Both the position numbers and the translations under genes were made by a program. Shown one piece after another: positions 1 through 4,392 of a stretch of DNA of 10,209 nucleotides. Numbering within the stretch: the first letter of the stretch is position 1; every line of letters begins with the position of its first letter. The DNA lies in contig JAEOUI010000223.1 of NCBI GenBank assembly GCA_016839425.1, positions 1 to 10,209 of the forward strand. The letters are read 5' to 3'. The stretch is from Promethearchaeota archaeon (GTDB lineage Archaea; Asgardarchaeota; Lokiarchaeia; Sigynarchaeales; SOKP01). The notes under the pieces are model-generated. The model was not told the DNA's origin. It did not search any database and saw only the letters and a list, made by a program, of their open reading frames with translations.

Positions 1-1
1 C

Positions 2-22
2 TGTTAAAATTGTGGAAACCAA
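2..22 (+). pseudogene. Remnant of the first zinc knuckle, upstream of ATG 23
   Basis: Read in the frame of the downstream gene, these bases encode Cys, TAA (5-7), Asn, Cys, Gly, Asn, Gln. The spacing from the second Cys to the next CxxC is 11 residues, exactly as in the paralogue at 792. The stop sits where the paralogue has Met4; a single A-to-T change from a Lys codon (AAA) would produce it. Confidence 0.55.
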
Positions 23-559
23 ATGAAAGATAACTCACAGAAATTCTGCCAATTATGTGGAACACCAATAGAAAGTAAAATATCAACAGATATGAGCCCT
101 ACAAATAATCTGTCTCAAGCGAGCACAATTAATTCATCATCAAAGGTCATTCCACATTATTCGAATCAAATAAAATCTGAAGGACTTGATTCTCATTCAA
201 AAAAATCCTTGATATTTGGAATCATCTCGCTGATAGTAATCTTAATAGCGTTCAATATTGGAGCATATGCATTAGCCAACCCCTTAATGCCTTATACAAT
301 GGATACTGAGATTTATTACCTCATTAGCCCAATAGTTTATATTTCAATTCCGCTCAATTTAGGCATTCATATTACGGGATTGATATTTGGGATTGTGGGA
401 AAAAGACAGATTAATAAAGTAATTTCGGAAAATGGTGTTACAAAGGCAGGAAATATCATATCACTCTTAGGAATAGTCGTTAATTCAATAGGATTGGTAT
501 TGATAATCATTTTTGGTCCCATTATGTTTTCTAGCTTATTGAATATTACATCAACTTAA
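23..559 (+). CDS. Zinc-ribbon, DUF4190-like membrane protein; N-terminus interrupted by an in-frame stop
   Basis: The readable frame gives 178 residues. It has one CxxC knuckle (Cys9, Cys12), a polar Ser/Thr/Asn-rich linker (about 14-60), and three hydrophobic segments at about 62-86, 97-126 and 143-172. The stretch GLIFGIVGKRQI followed by KAGNIISLLGIV resembles DUF4190-type membrane domains. It is a clear paralogue of the gene at 792-1364. The frame continues upstream of ATG 23 as Cys-stop-Asn-Cys-Gly-Asn-Gln, matching the paralogue's first knuckle residue for residue. The ancestral start therefore lay before the window edge, and TAA at 5-7 now cuts it. Translation from ATG 23 would give a protein with half a zinc site. 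It could be a recent pseudogene, a shortened working gene, or a sequencing error. Its function is unknown; it is an integral membrane protein with a presumably cytosolic zinc ribbon. Confidence 0.7.
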   Translation: MKDNSQKFCQLCGTPIESKISTDMSPTNNLSQASTINSSSKVIPHYSNQIKSEGLDSHSKKSLIFGIISLIVILIAFNIGAYALANPLMPYTMDTEIYYLISPIVYISIPLNLGIHITGLIFGIVGKRQINKVISENGVTKAGNIISLLGIVVNSIGLVLIIIFGPIMFSSLLNITST

Positions 560-700
560 TAATCAACATTATAGGGTAATATTAATTGTGATTACAAGCC
601 TTTTCTAGTTTTTGAACTTATTGGGCATTACTACAAATGGATTTTCTTTACCATTTTATTAGAAATTTAATTTGTAAATTCTGATCCATAATTATTTATT

Positions 701-729
701 TTTGTAGGAAATTGGTCCTTGTGGATTTA
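701..729 (+). repeat. Dispersed 29-nt repeat, copy A
   Basis: Core aaattggtccttgtg. It matches copy B (9417-9445, minus strand) at 27 of 29 positions, differing only at 708 and 724. It lies in the spacer between the two zinc-ribbon genes, 142 nt past the stop of the first and 62 nt before the second. Confidence 0.6.
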
Positions 730-741
730 TAATGATTTAGT

Positions 742-754
742 TTTTTATATTTTA
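742..754 (+). promoter_or_regulatory. Putative TATA box for the second zinc-ribbon gene
   Basis: A T/A-only stretch (tttttatatttta) lies 38-50 nt before ATG 792. With archaeal spacing, transcription would begin about 770-775, giving a short leader that contains the GAGGT at 776-780. The call is weak because AT-only stretches are common here. Confidence 0.3.
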
Positions 755-775
755 CATGAAATCCATGAATTTTGC

Positions 776-780
776 GAGGT
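776..780 (+). promoter_or_regulatory. Shine-Dalgarno GAGGT
   Basis: GAGGT lies 11 nt before ATG 792 and matches the archaeal anti-SD core. It supports the chosen start of the second zinc-ribbon membrane protein. Confidence 0.4.
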
Positions 781-791
781 TTTAATTAAAT

Positions 792-1364
792 ATGAATTGC
801 ATGAAATGTGGAAGTGAAATTAGCAATACATCTCAAAAGTTTTGTCAAGAATGTGGGCATCCCATAGATGAACACACATCAATCGAGAGCTCATCAACCA
901 CCGTATTACTACAACAAACTCAAGAAAATGCATCATTAAGCGATAAACATTTTGACGCAAAAAAAATTAGTACTTTAAGTAATAAAAAGGACAACGTAGA
1001 TTCCTATTCAAAAAGAGCATTAGTTTTCGGATTATTATCGTTTCTTATATCGGTTGTATTCTTTATAGTTAATTCCATCACGACAAATATTGTATACGCG
1101 GCTCCTCTTGAATGGCATCAAAAAAATCTCATTGATATATTAATATCCGTTTTCATATTAATTGTATCTGCGTTAGGACTAATCTTTGGAATCGTTGGGA
1201 AAGTCCAAGCGAGTAGAACTAGTTCGGATAGCGGTGTTGGGAAAGCTGGTAATGTTTTTTCAATCATAGGAATAGTCATTAACTCAATTTTATTAGCATT
1301 GAACATTTTTATGATTCTTCTCTTGTTACCAAACACATTTAGCTATTATACAATGCATGGTTAA
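792..1364 (+). CDS. Zinc-ribbon, DUF4190-like membrane protein (intact paralogue)
   Basis: A 190-residue protein with an N-terminal four-cysteine zinc ribbon (Cys3, Cys6, Cys18, Cys21). A Ser/Thr/Gln-rich linker to about residue 70 and three hydrophobic segments (about 76-100, 112-136, 153-180) follow. The segments GLIFGIVGKVQA and KAGNVFSIIGIVINSI are nearly superimposable on the protein encoded at 23-559, so the pair arose by tandem duplication. The fold matches the common archaeal arrangement of a zinc ribbon tethered to a DUF4190-like bundle, for which no biochemical role is known. The start is fixed by the GAGGT at 776-780 and by the first knuckle beginning at residue 3. A T9 run follows the stop. 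It is probably its own transcription unit, since 232 nt separate it from the first copy. Confidence 0.85.
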   Translation: MNCMKCGSEISNTSQKFCQECGHPIDEHTSIESSSTTVLLQQTQENASLSDKHFDAKKISTLSNKKDNVDSYSKRALVFGLLSFLISVVFFIVNSITTNIVYAAPLEWHQKNLIDILISVFILIVSALGLIFGIVGKVQASRTSSDSGVGKAGNVFSIIGIVINSILLALNIFMILLLLPNTFSYYTMHG

Positions 1365-1376
1365 GATGATATTCTC

Positions 1377-1385
1377 TTTTTTTTT
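1377..1385 (+). terminator. Oligo-T terminator after the zinc-ribbon gene
   Basis: A run of nine T lies 12 nt after the stop at 1364, on the coding strand. Archaeal RNA polymerase terminates at such U-tracts without needing a hairpin. Confidence 0.5.
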
Positions 1386-1434
1386 CTAATTCTTCAAATT
1401 TAAGATATCGATTATAAGAGATGATAAGAATAAC

Positions 1435-1454
1435 AATGATTTTATTAAATCATT
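1435..1454. terminator. Perfect 8-bp hairpin between convergent genes
   Basis: aatgattt (1435-1442) pairs with aaatcatt (1447-1454) across a 4-nt loop. It lies between two convergent genes, 24 nt past the flavodoxin stop. No T-run follows on the minus strand, so a terminator role is only a suggestion; it could act as a 3'-end stabiliser. Confidence 0.3.
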
Positions 1455-1478
1455 AAATTAAAAGTATATGATATTTTC

Positions 1479-2021
1479 TTATAGTATCGTGGCAAAATCG
1501 TTAGAAAACTTCTGTATTTGGTCGATATCTCGAAGATCATAGGAGATATCATCGATTTCTTTCCAACCGTCTTCAATCAAACCTTCTTTCATCATTTTTT
1601 TAGCCATAGAACCGAACTGAGATGTTTCTGAAAAGTCATATATAGGACCAAAAGCGTCGCATAAATCGCAAGTTAACCCGATTTTTTCCAATTTTGATTT
1701 GATGTACTTCTCTATTGCCTCGTTCACATCTTCTTTTTTGCAAGCAGTACCACAGCTAACGAAGAATCCAAATTTAAACTTCCTGTTTTTAAGCTCGGTC
1801 TTGTGTTTTTTAACGAATTTTTTAATCTTCTTGGTCCACATAGAAATCTTAATTCCTGTACCAATGAGAATTCCATCATAGCCTTCGAGAGAAGGTTCTT
1901 TCTCGTTCGCATTTATTAATTCAACTTCGATTTCTTTTGATAATAAATGCTCCCGAATCTTTTTAGAAGTATCTTCAGTCGTTCCAAAACGACTTCCAAA
2001 CAAGATTAGTGCTTTTTTCAT
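1479..2021 (-). CDS. Flavodoxin-domain protein (HemG/flavodoxin_5-like)
   Basis: A 180-residue soluble protein. The N-terminal strand and phosphate loop (LFGSRFGTTEDT, residues 7-18) are the FMN-binding P-loop of flavodoxins. IGTGIKISMWTKKIKKFV (53-70) matches the second FMN loop and helix of the protoporphyrinogen-oxidase-like flavodoxin group (COG4635), and FFVSCGTACK (87-96) is the central strand of that group. The length fits the family. Four cysteines (90, 94, 118, 121) are available, more than a simple electron carrier needs. True haem-making HemG activity is not implied: many archaeal homologues lack haem pathway partners and none is visible here. A role as an FMN electron-transfer protein or quinone/thiol reductase is equally possible. 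It is transcribed away from the radical SAM gene; the 229-nt divergent spacer has AT-rich boxes for both. Confidence 0.85.
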   Translation of the reverse strand: MKKALILFGSRFGTTEDTSKKIREHLLSKEIEVELINANEKEPSLEGYDGILIGTGIKISMWTKKIKKFVKKHKTELKNRKFKFGFFVSCGTACKKEDVNEAIEKYIKSKLEKIGLTCDLCDAFGPIYDFSETSQFGSMAKKMMKEGLIEDGWKEIDDISYDLRDIDQIQKFSNDFATIL

Positions 2022-2041
2022 GATTGTCCAAAAGATAAATT

Positions 2042-2052
2042 AATTTAAATAA
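2042..2052 (-). promoter_or_regulatory. Putative TATA box for the flavodoxin gene
   Basis: An A/T-only box is centred about 26 nt from ATG 2021 on the minus strand, the spacing expected for a leaderless or near-leaderless transcript. No Shine-Dalgarno is visible before the ATG, which agrees with leaderless initiation. Confidence 0.3.
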
Positions 2053-2221
2053 TTATCTGATTTTAAATCTGTGATTCAATAAATAAAATAAAAAATCACC
2101 AATCAATACGAAATAAAATTACATTCTGTTGAAGAAAGAAATTTTATAAGAAATAATATTATAAGGTAAGTAACTTTTTCTTATATGGAATAAATGAATT
2201 ATTAGCCCTGTTTTGCGTGCT

Positions 2222-2234
2222 AAATTAAATAATT
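2222..2234 (+). promoter_or_regulatory. Putative TATA box for the radical SAM gene
   Basis: aaattaaataatt lies 17-29 nt before ATG 2251 and 26-38 nt before ATG 2260. There is no Shine-Dalgarno, so leaderless initiation at one of these ATGs is plausible. A 12-nt core (ttaaataattat) also occurs in the flavodoxin box. Confidence 0.3.
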
Positions 2235-2250
2235 ATTTTCTTACTTGCGC

Positions 2251-3399
2251 ATGTTAAAAATGACTAATTTTCAAAAAGTTTTCGAAGAAAAAACTGAATT
2301 ATTATGCAGAGGTCTTTATTTAGACGAAAATTTGATGGATCATTATAAGTCACAAGGTATAGAAATTGATCTTGGACGCAAGGGTGGTGCTGGACCATCA
2401 GGAGGTCGATATTTTATTCTTGAGGATGACCAAACCGTAGTAAATGTAGCCTTTTGGAACGATTTAAAACATTCAGCACTTAATTTGGGTGAGTGTGAAG
2501 AGGGATATTTTTCAGTATATGATGAGAAATCCAAGAAAGAATATGGAAAAATTAAGTTAGTTAACAATCCCCTCTATTACGATTCTCAATATAAGACTTC
2601 AGATGGAATCGAAATGAAAAAAATTGCATTAGTTCATGGGATAGATTGTCTCGCAACTACGATTTATCAAAAATGCGCTCATTGGGCTTGTGGAGAGGCA
2701 TGTAAATTTTGTGGGATTCAAGTTTCTCTTACTTTAGGTGCTACTACTTCTGAAAAAACACCCCAGCAAATTTGTGAAGTAATATCAGCGGCTCAGAAAG
2801 AAAACCGCTGTTCTCACGTTACGCTTACATCTGGTTCAGAGAAGCCCATTGATAATGGAGCTAATAGATATATTTCAATGCTGAAAGGAATTCGCAATAA
2901 ATTCAAAGATCTTCCCTTGCACATCCAAATTGAGCCAGTTGAAAGCGAAATGCTTCAAAAACTAAAAGACTTCGGGGCAGATACTATCGGAATTCATATT
3001 GAAATCATTGACGATCTAATAAGGAAAATAATCACACCCGGAAAATCAAAAATACCCCTCAAAAGATTTAAAAAAAGTTGGAGCGATGCCGTGGATATAT
3101 TTGGAAAGAACCAAGTCGAGACCTTTTTACTAACAGGATTTGGCGAATCTCGGTTTGATTTCATTAAAAATGTTGAAGATATTATTACGACTGGCGTTAT
3201 TCCGTTTGTATTGCCAGTTAGATCCGTTCCAGGAAGTAAAACTTTAATGCCAATTACAAACTACCTTGCTTTACTTGAAATTTATACGAAAATAGCTCAA
3301 TTAATGAAAGATTATGGCATTAATCCATTAGAAAATAAAGCTGGTTGTGTAAAATGCGGTGGTTGTAGTGCAATTAAGGAAGCATATAAAGCCATCTGA
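2251..3399 (+). CDS. Radical SAM enzyme, resembling the MSMEG_0568 family
   Basis: Residue numbers count from the alternative TTG start at 2245; ATG 2251 is preferred and ATG 2260 is also possible. The cluster motif is Cys149-x3-Cys153-x2-Cys156 (CGEACKFCG), preceded by LATTIYQKC. Family-like landmarks follow: GRKGGAGPSGG (44-54), DGIEMKKIALVHG (120-132), SLTLGATTSEKTPQQ (161-175), HIQIEPVE (226-233), ITPGKSKIPLKRF (263-275) and a C-terminal AGCVKCGGCSAIK (366-378). The last three cysteines (368, 371, 374) could hold an auxiliary Fe-S cluster. From memory, these match the MSMEG_0568 radical SAM family, known from bacterial nitrilase (Nit1) clusters and with no assigned reaction. No other Nit1 genes are present here. 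It precedes the adenosyltransferase on the same strand with a 65-83 nt gap, so a link to corrinoid or acyl-CoA metabolism is possible but unproven. Confidence 0.85.
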   Translation: MLKMTNFQKVFEEKTELLCRGLYLDENLMDHYKSQGIEIDLGRKGGAGPSGGRYFILEDDQTVVNVAFWNDLKHSALNLGECEEGYFSVYDEKSKKEYGKIKLVNNPLYYDSQYKTSDGIEMKKIALVHGIDCLATTIYQKCAHWACGEACKFCGIQVSLTLGATTSEKTPQQICEVISAAQKENRCSHVTLTSGSEKPIDNGANRYISMLKGIRNKFKDLPLHIQIEPVESEMLQKLKDFGADTIGIHIEIIDDLIRKIITPGKSKIPLKRFKKSWSDAVDIFGKNQVETFLLTGFGESRFDFIKNVEDIITTGVIPFVLPVRSVPGSKTLMPITNYLALLEIYTKIAQLMKDYGINPLENKAGCVKCGGCSAIKEAYKAI

Positions 3400-3449
3400 T
3401 ACAATCATGACAAATTATTAAAAAGATGCTCTCTTATCCTAATTACTTT

Positions 3450-3460
3450 AATTTTATTTA
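3450..3460 (+). promoter_or_regulatory. Putative TATA box for the adenosyltransferase gene
   Basis: aattttattta is centred about 28 nt before ATG 3483. That spacing favours a leaderless transcript starting at this ATG rather than at the in-frame TTG at 3465. Confidence 0.3.
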
Positions 3461-3482
3461 ACATTTGAAGAGTAACAACTTA

Positions 3483-4034
3483 ATGCGATTAGAACGGGGA
3501 TTAATACATTATTATTACGGAAAAGGTAAGGGAAAAACCTCGACCCTTATTGGGATGCTCATCCGCGCTCACGGTCATGGATTAAAAGCACTATTAATTC
3601 AATTTTTAAAACTTCATTCCGAATCAGAAAAAGGAGAAGGAGGATATTTTATGGGAGAAATTCATTTTTTAAGAAATATCATTCCCATAGAACAATATGG
3701 CACGGGAAAATTTGTCATGCCTAACCAACCATTAGCAGAAAACGATATTCAAATGGCTCGGAAAGGATTTGAACGCCTAAAAATGGTGGTTTTATCGCAA
3801 GAATACGATGTAATAGCAATCGATGAGGTCGTTGATGCCATAGCCCTGAATTTAATTAATCTTGAAGATTTTATTGAAATGTTAAATTCTAAACCTCACA
3901 ATCTTGAATTAATTTTCAGCGGATATAATTTCATTTGTCAACTCGCTGAAATTGCGGACTATATTTCAAATATTGACATAGTAAAACATCCTTATTATTC
4001 TGGAATTGATGCTCGAAAGGGAATTGAATATTAG
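3483..4034 (+). CDS. cobA: Corrinoid (cob(I)alamin/cob(I)yrinate) adenosyltransferase, CobA/BtuR family
   Basis: Transfers the 5'-deoxyadenosyl group of ATP to cob(I)-corrinoid, giving the adenosylcobalamin needed by the mutase downstream. The protein is 183 residues from ATG 3483 (189 from TTG 3465). The P-loop GKGKGKTS sits near the N-terminus, in HYYYGKGKGKTSTLIG, followed by the family segments IRAHGHG and ALLIQFLK. The acidic strand reads DVIAIDEVVDAI. The C-terminus HPYYSGIDARKGIEY is the BtuR hallmark. One deviation is that the usual TGR motif before the last helix reads SGY (in IFSGYNF). The length is typical for the family. It is probably transcribed from its own promoter; 358 nt separate it from the mutase operon. 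The family assignment is firm. Whether it acts in corrinoid biosynthesis or salvage, or mainly serves the mutase, cannot be told from sequence. Confidence 0.9.
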   Translation: MRLERGLIHYYYGKGKGKTSTLIGMLIRAHGHGLKALLIQFLKLHSESEKGEGGYFMGEIHFLRNIIPIEQYGTGKFVMPNQPLAENDIQMARKGFERLKMVVLSQEYDVIAIDEVVDAIALNLINLEDFIEMLNSKPHNLELIFSGYNFICQLAEIADYISNIDIVKHPYYSGIDARKGIEY

Positions 4035-4102
4035 AGGATGATAACTTAATTTTATAAAAAATAATAATTGAAATTTGAATTCTCTTATTTTTAATGCTAA
4101 TC

Positions 4103-4120
4103 CGAAAATTTTTAATATTA
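4103..4120 (+). promoter_or_regulatory. BRE/TATA-like promoter of the mutase operon leader
   Basis: cgaaaatt (4103-4110) fits the archaeal BRE pattern cRNAANNT and is followed directly by the TATA-like tttaatatta (4111-4120). Expected initiation is near 4140. That would place a 41-codon ORF (4158) at the very 5' end of a transcript running into the mutase gene at 4393. An alternative internal box (gataaattaa, 4341-4350) would give a short mutase mRNA lacking this leader. Confidence 0.4.
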
Positions 4121-4157
4121 TAGGTTTTTAGGATATGTAACGAATATTTTAATATTT

Positions 4158-4283
4158 ATGAATAACATTAAGATGGAAAATATGGTCGACAAGACAAAAC
4201 TTTTTAGTAACATCTCCGTATCCAATTTAATGTTATTGTTACCCGTACTTTTATTATTAGTACGCGTAGTATTATTATTATAA
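4158..4283 (+). CDS. 41-residue Leu/Val-rich small ORF in the mutase leader (leader peptide or membrane microprotein)
   Basis: ATG 4158 to TAA 4281-4283, not recognised as any known family. The first 23 residues are polar (MNNIKMENMVDK...). Residues 24-41 contain 11 Leu and 4 Val out of 18, ending in VRVVLLL. Almost all Leu codons are TTA and every Val codon in the run is GTA. The ORF begins about 18 nt after the start expected from the BRE/TATA at 4103-4120, and its stop lies in the loop of the hairpin 4266-4291. Two readings fit. It could be a regulatory leader peptide whose translation senses branched-chain aminoacyl-tRNA, apt for an operon predicted to handle isobutyryl-CoA. Or it could be a single-span membrane microprotein. 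It may also be a chance ORF in TTA-rich DNA. No clear Shine-Dalgarno precedes it. Confidence 0.35.
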   Translation: MNNIKMENMVDKTKLFSNISVSNLMLLLPVLLLLVRVVLLL

Positions 4284-4291
4284 AATACTAC
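4266..4291 (+). promoter_or_regulatory. 8-bp hairpin, alternative to the next one
   Basis: gtagtatt (4266-4273) pairs perfectly with aatactac (4284-4291) across a 10-nt loop that contains the stop codon of the small ORF. Its right arm shares 4285-4291 with the left arm of the hairpin 4285-4328, so the two cannot form together. Confidence 0.35.
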
Positions 4292-4328
4292 CAATAAATT
4301 CTGCTTCTCGGGATTTCATTGGTGGTAT
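4285..4328 (+). promoter_or_regulatory. Long hairpin, 19 bp with one bulge, in the mutase leader
   Basis: atactaccaat (4285-4295) pairs with attggtggtat (4318-4328) over 11 bp, with one G-T wobble (4289/4324). After a single bulged C (4317), the stem continues for 8 bp (4296-4303 with 4309-4316, two wobbles) to a 5-nt loop (4304-4308). It ends 64 nt before the mutase ATG. No T-run follows, so it is not a typical archaeal terminator. It could be an RNA switch element, an mRNA processing or stability site, or a DNA operator for a promoter at 4341-4350. Confidence 0.45.
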
Positions 4329-4353
4329 GAAAATAAACACGATAAATTAAAAT

Positions 4354-4383
4354 AGAAAAAGAAAAGAAAAGAAAGGAAAAAAA
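4354..4383 (+). other. 30-nt pure purine tract before the mutase start
   Basis: Only A and G occur, with G spaced every 4-6 nt (GAAAA-like units), ending 9 nt before ATG 4393. The best Shine-Dalgarno-like core is AAAGGA at 4372-4377, which is weak and 15 nt from the ATG. The tract would be unstructured in RNA and may provide an open ribosome landing site. Confidence 0.35.
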
Positions 4384-4392
4384 CTGAGTAAC

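Noticed and set aside
2..25. Recoded stop (selenocysteine or pyrrolysine) in the zinc knuckle
   Set aside because: The codon is TAA, not TGA or TAG, and the site is a non-ligand position of the knuckle; a mutation or base error is simpler.
2022..2250. Inverted repeats between the flavodoxin and radical SAM genes, such as tataagaaa (2145-2153) with tttcttata (2177-2185)
   Set aside because: They are made almost entirely of A and T in a very AT-rich spacer, so chance pairing is likely; no symmetrical position relative to either promoter.
2245..2250. TTG 2245 as the start of the radical SAM gene
   Set aside because: Two ATGs follow within 15 nt, no Shine-Dalgarno favours the TTG, and the TATA-like box spacing fits an ATG start better.
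4035..4392. Cobalamin riboswitch before the mutase operon
   Set aside because: No B12-box or conserved riboswitch core was found; the structure present is a simple hairpin pair without the GC-rich multi-stem layout.
4329..4392. Terminator formed by the long hairpin in the mutase leader
   Set aside because: The sequence after the stem is purine-rich with no T-run on the plus strand, and a coding gene follows directly.
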